Of a stretch of DNA of 64,000 nt, positions 39,933 to 48,501 are shown in pieces (position 1 is the first letter of the stretch; the number at the start of each line of letters is the position of its first letter). Source of the stretch: CAVTOA01 sp963736285 (GTDB taxonomy: Bacteria > Actinomycetota > Actinomycetes > Mycobacteriales > QHCE01); contig CAVTOA010000003.1 in assembly GCA_963736285.1 (NCBI GenBank), positions 868,001-932,000 on the forward strand. Direction: 5' to 3'. A program made the position numbers and the translations under genes. Under the pieces are notes generated by a model that had not been told where the DNA came from, did not search any database, and saw only the letters and a program-made list of their open reading frames with translations.

Positions 39933-40009
39933 TGGTGGCCAGGGCCGGGATCGAACCGGCGACCTTTCGCTTTTCAGGCGAACGCTCGTACCGACTGAGC
40001 TACCTGGCC
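39933..40009 (-). tRNA. tRNA-Phe (GAA)
   Basis: On the minus strand the acceptor arm GGCCAGG pairs with CCTGGCC. The anticodon loop CTGAAAA gives GAA, and the T-arm is GTCGCCGGTTCGATCC. The CCA end is encoded (TGG at 39933-39935 on the plus strand). It is the last of three tandem tRNAs read Glu-Asp-Phe. Confidence 0.95.
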
Positions 40010-40029
40010 CTGCTAACCCGCACATTGCG

Positions 40030-40104
40030 CGGTCCCGACGGGATTTGAACCCGCGACCTCCGCCTTGACAGGGCGGCGAGCACTCCGAACTGCTCCACGG
40101 GACC
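40030..40104 (-). tRNA. tRNA-Asp (GTC)
   Basis: On the minus strand GGTCCCG pairs with CGGGACC, the anticodon loop CTGTCAA gives GTC, and the T-loop is GGGTTCAAATCCC. CCA is not encoded. It lies 20 bp upstream of tRNA-Phe. Confidence 0.95.
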
Positions 40105-40198
40105 TGGTCTGACATGTCAGCAGGTCTTCCGAATAGCAACCGTGAGGAAGCTATGCCGGTCTTGCTGAATTGTCGAGTTAAATACTCAACAATTCACG

Positions 40199-40271
40199 TG
40201 CCCCCAACGGGATTTGAACCCGTGCTACCGCCTTGAAAGGGCGGCGTCCTAGACCGCTAGACGATGAGGGC
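40199..40271 (-). tRNA. tRNA-Glu (TTC)
   Basis: On the minus strand GCCCTCA pairs with TGGGGGC (one G:T), the anticodon loop CTTTCAA gives TTC, and the T-arm is CACGGGTTCAAATCCCGT. It is first in the Glu-Asp-Phe order common in actinomycetes. Confidence 0.95.
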
Positions 40272-40484
40272 GCTGCCCGAACACGCCTATGCTGTCATAC
40301 CGAGTATCTCGCGTCAGCACGGGTGGTGCATTCGCCCGAGTTACCGCCGGGAGCTAGGAAAGCATACGGTACAGGCACTCTGGCTTGTTCACCCGGTTCG
40401 ACGCCTTGCTGACATTGCCCGACAGGCGCGTGATGCACGGCCCCGTTTTTGTCGCTGGCGGCGCCATCCAGTAGGAAATACGGT

Positions 40485-40973
40485 GTGGAAGGAACACGTG
40501 GAACGCGTCGTGGCGTCTATTTCATAGCGCTATTACTGACCGCTTTAACCATGGGCTTGGAGTTTTCCCATGTCCTGGAGTGGCCGGCAAAGCAGCGTTA
40601 CTCGGGCCACCTATATGTGTACCTGCAGGAGTCGCTATACGCCTGGTTCGGCACTGTTGGGGGCGCGACTTACCTGCTTGCGATCGCGGCCAGCGTGATA
40701 CTTCTGGTGCTCCTGCGTAAAGAAGGCAGTGTGCGCTGGCTTGTTGGGGCTGCCGCGGCCTTGGAGATACTCGCACTGATCTCCTTTTTTAGCCTTATCT
40801 ATCCGGTAAACCTTAAACTTCCGCTCCACCAGGGAACCGTGCCTCCAAATTGGACGTCGCTACGGTTCCGATGGGAACTCGGGCATACCGTTGGGTTCGT
40901 GCTTTTCGTCGCCGCGTTCATTCTTCAGCTTCTCAGTGTTCTCCGCTTTCGCTATAACAAGCTGGCCTCATAG
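40485..40973 (+). CDS. DUF1772-like four-helix membrane protein
   Basis: The protein has about 162 residues. Four hydrophobic segments are separated by conserved polar parts: TMGLEFSHVLEWPAKQRYSG, then LYAWFGTVGGATYLLAIAAS, then PVNLKLPLHQGTVPPNWTSL and a final helix FVLFVAAFILQLLSVL. The order 'helix, HVLE, WF, NxxL...W' resembles DUF1772 (anthrone-oxygenase-like) proteins. The function is unknown. GTG 40485 is chosen because it removes a non-hydrophobic leader that lies over the upstream sequence; an ATG at 40449 is also in frame. It lies between the tRNA cluster and tRNA-Lys. Confidence 0.62.
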   Translation: MEGTRGTRRGVYFIALLLTALTMGLEFSHVLEWPAKQRYSGHLYVYLQESLYAWFGTVGGATYLLAIAASVILLVLLRKEGSVRWLVGAAAALEILALISFFSLIYPVNLKLPLHQGTVPPNWTSLRFRWELGHTVGFVLFVAAFILQLLSVLRFRYNKLAS

Positions 40974-41192
40974 CCCCATACCCAGTCTCGTCGGGAGTCG
41001 GCCGGGAACTGGGTCTTCCCGGCGAGGCTGAGCTCCCTTGCGGTGACGCGCAGACCAACCAGACGTGAGTAAATGGCCACGGTATACAGTGCCATGTGCG
41101 CGGGCTGGCACCGACAGGTGAGCCGGCAGTGTGATTTCGGTTGGAAACACATCGGTTCCCGTGCGTGGCTCTATAGAACAATCAGTACGCGA

Positions 41193-41265
41193 GGGTCGCT
41201 AGCTCAATTGGCAGAGCTGCGGACTTTTAATCCGTAGGTTCCGGGTTCGAGTCCCGGGCGACCCA
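41193..41265 (+). tRNA. tRNA-Lys (TTT)
   Basis: The acceptor GGGTCGC pairs with GCGACCC. The anticodon loop CTTTTAA gives TTT, and the T-arm is CCGGGTTCGAGTCCCGG. CA follows the discriminator but not a full CCA. Integrase remnants begin directly downstream, so its 3' end is a likely chromosomal attachment site. Confidence 0.95.
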
Positions 41266-41945
41266 CATTTTCCCAGCTAGCTGGCTGGTTCGTTTTTTGC
41301 GTGTGGTGGCTGCCCATGGTTTATCCATGGTTTTGCGGAAGCTGTGGGATACCACCCAGGAAAACTCGCCGTCCCCGCGTACATGGCGAAGATCGCGTCG
41401 AGTGTTGCTGGGGTCACGGACCCGCTTGACCATCAGGAAAGACGGGTCGATCTAATTGGATGCCTGCAGTAGTGCGGCGTTGCAGCATATGGGCTGCCCA
41501 TGAAGGGAGCAGGCAGTGTTCGTGTGCCAGCACGGGATTTCGTTCCCTTGCGTATCAGCCCGTAGCCAGTGATTCGGGCGAGTGTGGCGTTGATGTCCAC
41601 AGATCGTTCATCCAGGTCGACTTCTGACCATAGGAGTGCCAGTGCTTCGCCTATGCGTATGCCGGTGGCCATCATGGAAAAGAACAAGGTCAATGAGGTC
41701 TTTACGAATGGCTAGCTCATTAGTGGTGAGCATCGTGAGCCACGCTGCGCGATCTTGTTCGGTCATTGCTCTGGGCTCGCGTGTAGGCGCAGCCTCAACG
41801 CGGGCGACTTCTCTGATGGGATTAGTTCGCACCGCTCCATAGCGAACTGCCATTCCCATGACTGCGGATATGGCGGCGCGACATGTACGTGCCGATGGCG
41901 CACCGACAGATGATTTTATCTGTCTAGTGAGCTTTTTCGGGTTTC
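41227..41945 (-). pseudogene. Tyrosine-type site-specific integrase, decayed, next to tRNA-Lys
   Basis: Three minus-strand pieces in different frames are integrase parts. The core-binding domain includes ARTCRAAISAVMGMAVRYGA and AWLTMLTTNELAIRKDLIDL. The catalytic-domain start is FSMMATGIRIGEALALLWSE, with the first catalytic Arg in GIRIGE. The box SHSFRKTMDK holds the His-x-x-Arg of box II. The part after box II with the catalytic Tyr is missing, and the frame runs into tRNA-Lys and stops at 41227. Upstream it ends against a transposase region at about 41945. A phage or integrative element once sat here; the enzyme is dead. Confidence 0.75.
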
Positions 41946-41983
41946 GGGTTTGAGCTGCGGGAGTGTGACTACATAGGACAGGG

Positions 41984-42032
41984 CTCCTGGTAGAACAAGC
42001 GGTGTCTAGTCACCCGTTCTGCCCCAGGAGCC
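41984..42032. repeat. Inverted repeat before IS5-like transposase
   Basis: GGGCTCCTGG with GAAC (41984-41999) is repeated in inverse as GTTC and CCAGGAGCCC (42017-42033), just before the transposase start. One arm is probably the element's left terminal repeat. The second, so close by, could form a hairpin that limits transposase translation; this is inference. Confidence 0.5.
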
Positions 42033-42035
42033 CCG

Positions 42036-42488
42036 TTGGTCACCTATCCTGCCATTCTTGACGTGCCGACGCGACTGGTTGACCGCCTGGAACGTTGGCT
42101 ACTACGGCGGTCTCGCCGCACGAACCGGCGTCTGTCGGCACGGCAACAAGCGATCATGACCCTGGTCTACCTGCGTAAAGGCGAAACATTCACCGCGCTA
42201 GCCGCCGGGTTCGGTATCGCAGCCTCGACAGCTCACGGCTACGTCAACGAAGCTGTTGACGTGCTACGTCGGCATCGCCGCCCGCTACGGCAAGCCCTAG
42301 ACACCCAGAGGGCCCGGGATCACATTCTGGTGTTGGATGGCACCATCGTGCCTACAAACCGGCTGTGGCATCGCCGTGGCACCACCAGCGGTTTCTACTC
42401 CGGTAAACACCACTGCTACGGACTCAACGTCCAAGCGATCACCACCATAGGAGGGCGCACGGATCTGCTACCAATCGGAACTCTGTAG
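42036..42488 (+). mobile_element. IS5-family transposase, 3'-truncated
   Basis: The 150-residue frame begins VTYPAILDVPTRLVDRLERW, then RLSARQQAIMTLVYLRKGET (Tnp helix-turn-helix) and AAGFGIAASTAHGYVNEAVD. The DDE nuclease fold starts with HILVLDGTIVPTNRLWHRRG, holding the first Asp, and breaks off at GGRTDLLPIGTL. The usual 100-150 residues with the remaining catalytic acids are absent. It is a dead copy inserted into or next to the integrase remnant. The family call rests on this N-terminal half. It is followed by a 120-bp segment with its own inverted repeats. Confidence 0.78.
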
Positions 42489-42498
42489 GAACGACCAA

Positions 42499-42617
42499 AC
42501 CCTCGAGATATTTGGCGCAACGGGCGCCTAAAGGAGATACGAGAAAACCCCCGCTAATTTAGCGGGTTAATTAAGTGTTGCGCGGCGGACCAGCCGCTTC
42601 CCGGAGCTTCGAGGGTT
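42499..42617. repeat. Small segment bounded by 9-bp inverted repeats with internal hairpin
   Basis: AACCCTCGA (42499-42507) and TCGAGGGTT (42609-42617) are perfect inverse copies about 100 bp apart. Inside is CCCGCT...AGCGGG (42550-42566), a stem followed by TTAATT, which looks like a weak terminator. No protein is encoded. It may be a small non-autonomous element or a structured RNA. Confidence 0.4.
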
Positions 42618-42751
42618 GATGTTGTCCACAATGGATGAATGGTGCGGACGGTAATTCGGAGGCTGGAAACCTGCTACGGGTGGAGTAGCTGGAAGATCGG
42701 TGACCCGGCAGCTTCTGTGTTTGCGGTGGGTGTTTGTCTTATGATGGTGTC

Positions 42752-43021
42752 ATGGCTGAGCCTGCTTATAACGGCGATTTTGACCTCACCGGTCCGTGGG
42801 AGCGCGCGATCGATAACGCACGCCACGGGAAAGTGGTATGGCTAAGCGAGCATCGGCAACGTAAATTCGCACTCCTGCCCGCTGAGGTCGCCCAAGCAGC
42901 ATTAGAGGCATTGGAAGATGCCGAGGACCTGGCCGATATTAAGGCCCGCCACGACGAACCTACGGTCACCTGGGACGAGGCCGAAAAAGAACTCGACGCA
43001 CTTGATGAGCGGGGCCGGTAA
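42752..43021 (+). CDS. Antitoxin of RelBE/ParDE-like pair (Phd/RelB-like)
   Basis: The 89-residue acidic protein contains SEHRQRKFALLPAEVAQAAL followed by EDAEDLADIKARHDEPTVTW. Antitoxins of the Phd/YefM and RelB groups have such an N-terminal DNA-binding part and an acidic C-terminal arm. ATG 42752 is chosen over 42734 because the residues before it do not fit the family; its ribosome site is weak. The toxin starts 6 bp downstream. The pair lies between a dead integrase/transposase region and non-coding sequence, where addiction modules often persist. Confidence 0.78.
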   Translation: MAEPAYNGDFDLTGPWERAIDNARHGKVVWLSEHRQRKFALLPAEVAQAALEALEDAEDLADIKARHDEPTVTWDEAEKELDALDERGR

Positions 43022-43027
43022 GCCGGC

Positions 43028-43294
43028 ATGAGCTACAGCATCCAATACAAGGCCAGTGCTTTAAAAGAAATCAAACGACTCGATCCGCAAATCCGTAAGC
43101 GTGTGCGCAATCGTATTGCTGGCCTAGCTGAGGACCCACGGCCTGCTGGGGCAAAAAAGATCGTCGGCTCCCACAATGCTTGGCGGCTACGCGAAGGTGA
43201 TTGGCGCATCATCTACGAAATCCACGACGATGCCCTTGTAGTTCAAGTAGTGAAGATCGGCAGCCGCGGACAGATCTACCGCGATCACAGCTAG
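43028..43294 (+). CDS. RelE/ParE-superfamily toxin
   Basis: The 88 residues follow the RelE plan: YSIQYKASALKEIKRLDPQI, PAGAKKIVGSHNAWRLREGD and WRIIYEIHDDALVVQVVKIG, with the final RGQIYRDH. The Lys/Arg residues of the RelE active surface are present. RelE toxins cleave mRNA in the ribosomal A-site. The start is ATG 43028, 6 bp after the antitoxin stop. It reads intact. This is a third type II module in the window besides HigBA and the YoeB tail. Confidence 0.87.
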   Translation: MSYSIQYKASALKEIKRLDPQIRKRVRNRIAGLAEDPRPAGAKKIVGSHNAWRLREGDWRIIYEIHDDALVVQVVKIGSRGQIYRDHS

Positions 43295-44136
43295 CCTGGC
43301 TTGCTGTCAGTGAATGCTCGAACGGCGCGAAGAACGATTGCCTGGCTCACTGACCAGCGGGCCTGACCCCCCGTCTCTTGACAGAGGCCAGGCCGCATTG
43401 AATACCACGACGGAAGCCCCATTCCGCTAAGGCATAGGGAAGCCTCCGATGCCCCGTCACACTGGGCTTCTTTCTATGCGCTCCCCAAGACGCACGGGAT
43501 TCGTTACTTGATGCTTGTGCCCGAGTCCTCCGAAGCGGATCCCACCAATGCCTCCCGATGCCTCATTTATGGTTCGGTGTGTGAGAAGGGTGTTGTTGTT
43601 ACCTGTGAAGAAGAAGGCGATGTAGTCCAAGAAAAAGCGACCGTGTTACGGCCCTCCACCATAGGTACAGCAGGGCTATCAGAACCGGAGATGACGACGC
43701 TTCTAAAAGGCCCGCCGTCTTTGGATACAAGGTCCATGACCCGGCAGGTTTCCTGGCCTTTAGGAGCCTGCGACGAGTCCGGGAAAAAGGGCATTGCAAA
43801 TACTACTGTGTTCTTCGTTGTTAATTCTGGGTTGGTGAATTGTTCGCTGTACCCACGGCAGATCCTGCGATCCTGATAAGCCTGGTCCAGGCGTTCACCG
43901 AGACGCGGGGATTAGCGCCCATGGTTTCCTGCGGCGATTGGCCAACGACGATGATCGGACGGTCCTCGCATCGCAGCGCCCGCACGGAAGACGCTACGAG
44001 CCGCCCCACAGAAGAAACGCAGCTTCGTGAAGCGTGATTGTTGGCAGACTCCGCAGGTAGTTTCGGGGCTGCCGTTTTATCTTTAAGCTCGACGGACATA
44101 TCGAGTTGAGGGTGGCCTACGACGTCAGGAGCGACT
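43295..44136. other. 840-bp region with no confident gene
   Basis: Several short overlapping frames exist on both strands, such as minus 43567-43794 and minus 43821-44165, but none shows a family motif I can defend. Part of the second (RPIIVVGQSPQETMGANPR) faintly resembles the start of uracil-DNA-glycosylase-like proteins. The region lies between an addiction module and the VOC gene and reads as decayed accessory DNA. Confidence 0.4.
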
Positions 44137-44493
44137 ATGACCGGCTCTTCCACGCAGGGAATCAAGACGGTGCTGCATCCGGTGTCCGACTTGGAAAAAG
44201 CGAAGACGGTGTATGCCGCCTTGCTCGGGGTCGAGCCGCAGTCTGACAGCCCCTATTACGTGGGTTTTGAGGCCGAGGGCCAGCAGATCGGGCTGGTGCC
44301 GAGTGGCGGACCGCAGGGCATGACCTCACCGGTGGCTTACTGGCATGTGTCAGACATCGAGGCGAAGCTGGCCGAAGTAACCGCCGCCGGCGCCACCGTA
44401 AAAGAGCCCGTGCGTGACGTGGGTGGTGGTCGTCTGGTGGCCACGGTTACTGACATTGATGGCAACGTACTCGGGCTGCTGCAGGATTCATGA
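44137..44493 (+). CDS. VOC-superfamily protein (glyoxalase/bleomycin-resistance fold)
   Basis: The 118-residue single-domain protein has the VOC halves KTVLHPVSDLEKAKTVYAAL and PVAYWHVSDIEAKLAEVTAA, and ends VTDIDGNVLGLLQDS with the metal-ligand Asp/Glu region. ATG 44137 follows AGGAG at 5 bases. VOC proteins bind metals and small electrophiles or antibiotics. Here it is 11 bp upstream of a UvrA-like drug-resistance-type ATPase pseudogene, an adjacency I know from actinomycetes, so a resistance or detoxification role is plausible. The exact substrate is unknown. The gene is intact. Confidence 0.82.
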   Translation: MTGSSTQGIKTVLHPVSDLEKAKTVYAALLGVEPQSDSPYYVGFEAEGQQIGLVPSGGPQGMTSPVAYWHVSDIEAKLAEVTAAGATVKEPVRDVGGGRLVATVTDIDGNVLGLLQDS

Positions 44494-44504
44494 GTGCATG
44501 ACGC

Positions 44505-46091
44505 ATGAGCACTCCTAAAAAGAGAGCATCGCCGACAGCCATGATCTGATCCGCGTGCACGGTGCGCGGGTGAACAACCTCAAGGATGTCAGCGTCGAGC
44601 TGCCGAAGCGCCGGTTGACGGTTGTCACCGGCGTTTCCGGCTCGGGTGAGAAAGGAGCGACGCAGCTTTAGCATCACCGGCGGCATGTGTATGGCCGCGT
44701 CTTCCGCGGCTGCGGCTTCTTCGATCCGGATAAACCGATCCGGGCATATTCCAAGAAGGAGCTGCGCGATCTGCTCCATAAGGAGCACACAAAGATCAAG
44801 GTCGAGGGCATCAATCTCACCTACGAAGGGCTGATCCCGAAAATCCAGAAGTCGTTCCTATCCAAGGACATTGACGCACTACAGCCGCATATCCGTGCCT
44901 TCGTGGAGCGGGCGGTGACGTTCACTATCTGCCCCGAGTGCGGTGGCAACCGGCTCAGTGAGTTGGCCCGATCGTCGAAGATCGCCGGGATCAACATCGC
45001 CGATGCCTGTGCGATGCGGATTAGCGACCTTGCTGACTGGGTGCATGGTCTGGACGAGCCATCCGTGGCACCGCTGCTCCAGGCGTTGCGGGCAACGCTC
45101 GATTCGTTTGTCGAGATTGGACTCGGGTATCTCAGCTTGGAGCGTTCATCAGGGACTCTTTCCGGTGGTGAGGCTCAGCGCGTCAAGATGATTCGGCACC
45201 TCGGATCCTCGCTCACCGATGTCACCTATGTGTTCGACGAGCCGACGATCGGGCTCCACCCGCACGACATCTAGCGGATGAACGACCTGTTGCGGCAGCT
45301 GCGTGACAAAGGCAACACCGTGCTGGTGGTCGAGCACAAGACGGAGGAGATCGCGATCGCTGATCACGTAGTCGATCTCGGCCTGGGGGCCGGCAACGAC
45401 GGTGGTCAGATCGTCTTCGCGGGCGCCGTGGACGGCCTGCGCGCCAGCGGCACCCTGACTGGGCAACATTTTGACGATCGGGCTTCCCTGAAACAGTCGG
45501 TGCGAAAAGCGTCCGGGGTACTGGAAGTACGCGGCGCAGGCACCCACAACCCGCAAGATGTTGACGTCGATATCCCGCTCGGGGTGCTGGTGGTGGTGAC
45601 TGGCGTTGCCGGGCCGAGGTGCTCGAGTACAAGTTCGGCGGCAGAGACATCAGCGAAGTGCTCGCAATGTCGTCGCCGAGGCCGAGGAGTTCGTCGGTGC
45701 GGGTGCTGCCAAGACGCCCGCAGCCCCCAAGGTCCTCACTCGACTCGTCGATGTCGGGCTTGGCTATCTTACGATCGGCCAGCCACTTACTACGTTATCC
45801 GGCGGCGAGCGCCAGCGCCTCAAGCTAGCCATTCGAATGGGCGACGAAGGTAATACTTTTGTTTTGGACGAGCCGACTACCGGCTTACATCTAGCGGACG
45901 TCGAGCAGCTACTCCGCCTCCTCGACCGACTCGTCGACTCCGGCAAGTCGGTCATCGTCATTGAGCATCACCAAGCGGTTATGGCGCACGCCGATTGGAT
46001 CATCGATCTGGGGCCGGGCGCGGGTCACGACGGCGGCCGGCCTCTGCGTGTCCGCACCCGATTACGTCGCTGGATAACGCGTGGCGCGTAA
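44505..46091 (+). pseudogene. UvrA-like ABC ATPase (DrrC-type) pseudogene with both P-loops deleted
   Basis: ATG 44505 starts STPKK, then in another frame [20 protein letters not shown] leads to TGVSGSG, where the first Walker A breaks off. The next readable parts are [12 protein letters not shown] and RGCGFFDPDKPIRAYSKKEL. The signature LSGGEAQRVKMIRHLGSSLT and DEPTIGLHPHDI follow, with a stop at 45272-45274. The second half reads VVVTGVAG and breaks off again at the second Walker A, jumping to [18 protein letters not shown], then [19 protein letters not shown]. Each gap removes on the order of 100-150 codons including the zinc fingers. The gene is dead. Confidence 0.83.
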
Positions 46092-46175
46092 GCGTACGGG
46101 CAATCGGTTTGCCAGGTTCCCACTGCTAGGCAATGGAGGGTGTGGGTGGTGGCCCGTAGGAAGAAAGTCAGCTGG

Positions 46176-46682
46176 CTACATAAGACGTCTCATGACCAAG
46201 CGAGGCCAGCGATTCAGGCTAGGCCTGTTTTCCCGTTGCTGGATTGCCCGTAGTTGTGGAGTGCGCAAGTGTTCCTCCATGGGCTCGAAGCCGCAGCTGC
46301 GGTAAGACGGCGCGTTCCATGGCACATGCGCAAACGTGGTGAGCGTCAATGCGTGAAGGTTGTGGTTGGTTGCATGCGTGACCACATGGACTAGCAGAGA
46401 CCGTCCAATGCCACGACGCGCATTACTCGGATGTACTGATACCTGTTCAATGTGGAGACTGTCTTCCAGTGCGTCGGCGACGAGATACCCCACTGGCTCG
46501 TCGTGTTTGTCAGCTGCGACGAAGGCAAGCACAGCCGCCTGGTACTCGGCGAGTCTTGTGAGCGGTAGAGGCGCATCGTCGGCGATCTCTGGCATGCCAA
46601 TGTCACGGAATCGCTCGCCAGCGGCCCGTTCGATGTCTTGAATGACGGGAAGGTCGTGGGTGTGCGTTGGTCGGATATGCAC
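46176..46682 (-). CDS. GNAT-family N-acetyltransferase
   Basis: The 168-residue protein opens HIRPTHTHDLPVIQDIERAA. The acetyl-CoA-binding motif A reads LHIEQVSVHPSNARRGIGRS, with the R/Q-x-x-G-x-G/A loop as RRGIGR, and motif B is YRSCGFEPMEEH. It transfers an acetyl group to an amine; the substrate cannot be told from the sequence. The length is normal and the gene intact, in contrast to the GNAT fragment at 9640. It converges on the UvrA-like pseudogene and starts 125 bp from the methyltransferase start on the other strand. Confidence 0.84.
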   Translation of the reverse strand: MHIRPTHTHDLPVIQDIERAAGERFRDIGMPEIADDAPLPLTRLAEYQAAVLAFVAADKHDEPVGYLVADALEDSLHIEQVSVHPSNARRGIGRSLLVHVVTHATNHNLHALTLTTFAHVPWNAPSYRSCGFEPMEEHLRTPQLRAIQQRENRPSLNRWPRLVMRRLM

Positions 46683-46806
46683 GAGCTCATTGTGGCCATA
46701 GTCGCCGGTAATGGCTACTGTTTTTCACCAGGCGGTTCCGCGTGAACTGACAGACGAACCAATGACCATCCATTCACGACGAGAAACAAGTGTGGCGGAG
46801 GCGCTC

Positions 46807-47484
46807 GTGACTGAACCGAGTCCGAACGAGCAAGCCAGCCAGCTGGCAGCGGAATCATTGGCTGATGGCGACCCTACCGGGTGGTTTGAGCGCCTATATG
46901 AGGCGGCGGAGAAGACCAAGATTCCGGTGCCCTGGGACCGAAACGAGCCACACCGGCTTCTTGTGCAATGGGTGCGAGAGCAGGAGATCAAGGGCGCGGG
47001 CAAGAGCGCACTCGTGGTGGGCTGTGGTTTGGGGCATGACGCCGAATACGTTGCCCAGCAAGGGTTTAATACGGTGGCGTTCGACATCGCGGCCACCGCC
47101 ATCCACGTTGTGCACCAGCGGTTTCCCGATTCTGACGTTCAATACCTCACCGCCGATCTGCTGGCTCCGCCCGCGCAGTGGCGGGAATCGTTCGACTTGG
47201 TCGTCGAGAGTCTGACAGTGCAGGCATTGCCGGATCCGCCGCGACGTGCGGCTATCGCCCGGGTGGCGCAGATGGTGAAGCCTGGCGGCACACTCGTCGT
47301 GATTGCGGCGGGTCGTGCCGATGATGCGCCTGACGAAGGGCCACCGTGGCCGCTGACCCGTGCTGAAATTGAGTCATTTGCGACGGGCGGTGTTCGTCCA
47401 GTCGCGGTCGAGGACATTCACGAGGCCGGCAAGGCCATCTTCCGGTGGCGGGCAGAATTCACCCGTCAAGAATCGGGGCTCTAA
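46807..47484 (+). CDS. Class I SAM-dependent methyltransferase
   Basis: The protein has about 225 residues. SAM motif I is SALVVGCGLGHDAEYVAQQG, motif II/III FDLVVESLTVQALPDP and motif IV GGTLVVIAAG. The WFERLYEAAEKTKIPVPWDR region before motif I, with the Trp-rich substrate part, resembles thiopurine methyltransferase-like and small-molecule methyltransferases. GTG 46807 is preceded by GGAGG at 5 bases, which makes it a better start than ATG 46711 or 46762, which lack a ribosome site. The substrate is unknown. Confidence 0.82.
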   Translation: MTEPSPNEQASQLAAESLADGDPTGWFERLYEAAEKTKIPVPWDRNEPHRLLVQWVREQEIKGAGKSALVVGCGLGHDAEYVAQQGFNTVAFDIAATAIHVVHQRFPDSDVQYLTADLLAPPAQWRESFDLVVESLTVQALPDPPRRAAIARVAQMVKPGGTLVVIAAGRADDAPDEGPPWPLTRAEIESFATGGVRPVAVEDIHEAGKAIFRWRAEFTRQESGL

Positions 47485-47497
47485 CGTTGGGTTAACC

Positions 47498-47531
47498 GGT
47501 CGTTTCTGAGCTCCAGCTCCATAAAACGACC
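47498..47531 (+). terminator. Hairpin after the methyltransferase gene
   Basis: GGTCGTTT (47498-47505) pairs with AAACGACC (47524-47531); inside, GAGCT/AGCTC forms a second stem. It lies 14 bases after the stop. TCATTTT follows, a weak T-tract. Confidence 0.5.
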
Positions 47532-47633
47532 TGTCATTTTGGGTAGCGCGGGGCAGGTGTTAGTGGCTCCGGCTCGCCTGTGGGCGAATTGCCCTTGCCC
47601 AGGAACGGAAGGCGTGGGCACGCAGATGCGCAA

Positions 47634-48320
47634 TTACACGGTGACTGAGACGCCGTCGGAGGCGGGGAAGTCATGAAACTCGATGCTATGCAGGACCACC
47701 TCTTGGGGGATGTCGTATACGAGGGTCGCGGTCATCTGGTTGTTGCTGAAGAGCAGCTTTGGAAAGCCAGCAGAATGTTCGTTGGCCGCATCGGTGGCGT
47801 CGCCATCAGCGTCGTACTTGTGTCCCGCACTGTCAAAAGCGTCCTGACCGCTGGCGGTCATAAGTCGAGGTTGCCCGCCCACGTTGCTAATGTGCACTTT
47901 CACCAGGCAGAACTGTCCGGAGGCAGTAATAGATCCGTTTTTTGACGGGACTTCTGTCTGACCACAATGGATAGAGCGAATGTCGAATGCGAACTGGCCA
48001 TCGCGAGCGCCCTTCGAGACAAAACGGCTGTCGCTGGGTTTTCTTATCAGGTGGCTTTGGAAAAACCACCCGGCGAAACCACAGCACGTGACCCCGATCA
48101 GTAGGCCAACGATGCCGAGTGTCACCGCCATGATTTGTAGACCATGCGGGTATGCACGTGGTGGGGGATGGCCGGATCGCCTGGTAGCGGGGGTGCGCGA
48201 TGGCGCCAATGCCTTTCCTTTCGTTGCGAGCACTGTGGCTAGAGCGGACGGCTTACCGCGGGCGCGGCTGGGAGCCCCACGATTTGGGCAGCGGAACAAA
48301 GTGGGTGAAGTCGGCCGCAT
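47634..48320 (-). CDS. DUF4352-like membrane-anchored protein
   Basis: The 228-residue protein has a basic, Pro-rich N-terminus, one membrane helix (MAVTLGIVGLLIGVTCCGFA, about residues 64-83) and an extracellular C-terminal domain with FCLVKVHISNVGGQPRLMTA and FDSAGHKYDADGDA, matching the immunoglobulin-like DUF4352 fold. The first 60 residues are low-complexity and the true start may be further in. It reads in the same direction as the chaperone/FtsK operon but lies behind that operon's terminator (48417-48442), so it is probably a separate transcript. The function is unknown. Confidence 0.7.
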   Translation of the reverse strand: MRPTSPTLFRCPNRGAPSRARGKPSALATVLATKGKALAPSRTPATRRSGHPPPRAYPHGLQIMAVTLGIVGLLIGVTCCGFAGWFFQSHLIRKPSDSRFVSKGARDGQFAFDIRSIHCGQTEVPSKNGSITASGQFCLVKVHISNVGGQPRLMTASGQDAFDSAGHKYDADGDATDAANEHSAGFPKLLFSNNQMTATLVYDIPQEVVLHSIEFHDFPASDGVSVTV

Positions 48321-48416
48321 GTGGCGGGCGCGCGTCGGGACCTATTGGCAGGCGCCAGGTTTTCAGGTAGATGGCTGTTCCACGCGTGATGGGTGAACGA
48401 ATTTGGAGATCAGCGC

Positions 48417-48442
48417 AAAAAGGCCTCAATGGGTTGGGCCTT
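48417..48442 (-). terminator. Rho-independent terminator of the chaperone/FtsK operon
   Basis: Read on the minus strand, AAGGCC pairs with GGCCTT across a 9-11 base loop and is followed directly by TTTTT. This is a textbook intrinsic terminator. It lies about 60 bp after the stop of the last operon gene at 48502, and marks the operon's end. Confidence 0.75.
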
Positions 48443-48501
48443 AAGGGGTCAATGGTGGGTGGCGGGTCGGGCACCGGACCATTTTTTCATGCCAGGCAAC
48501 G

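Noticed and set aside
43821..44165. Minus-strand frame with a faint uracil-DNA-glycosylase-like start (IIVVGQSPQ)
   Set aside because: No second motif and no continuation; likely chance or an unrecognisable remnant.
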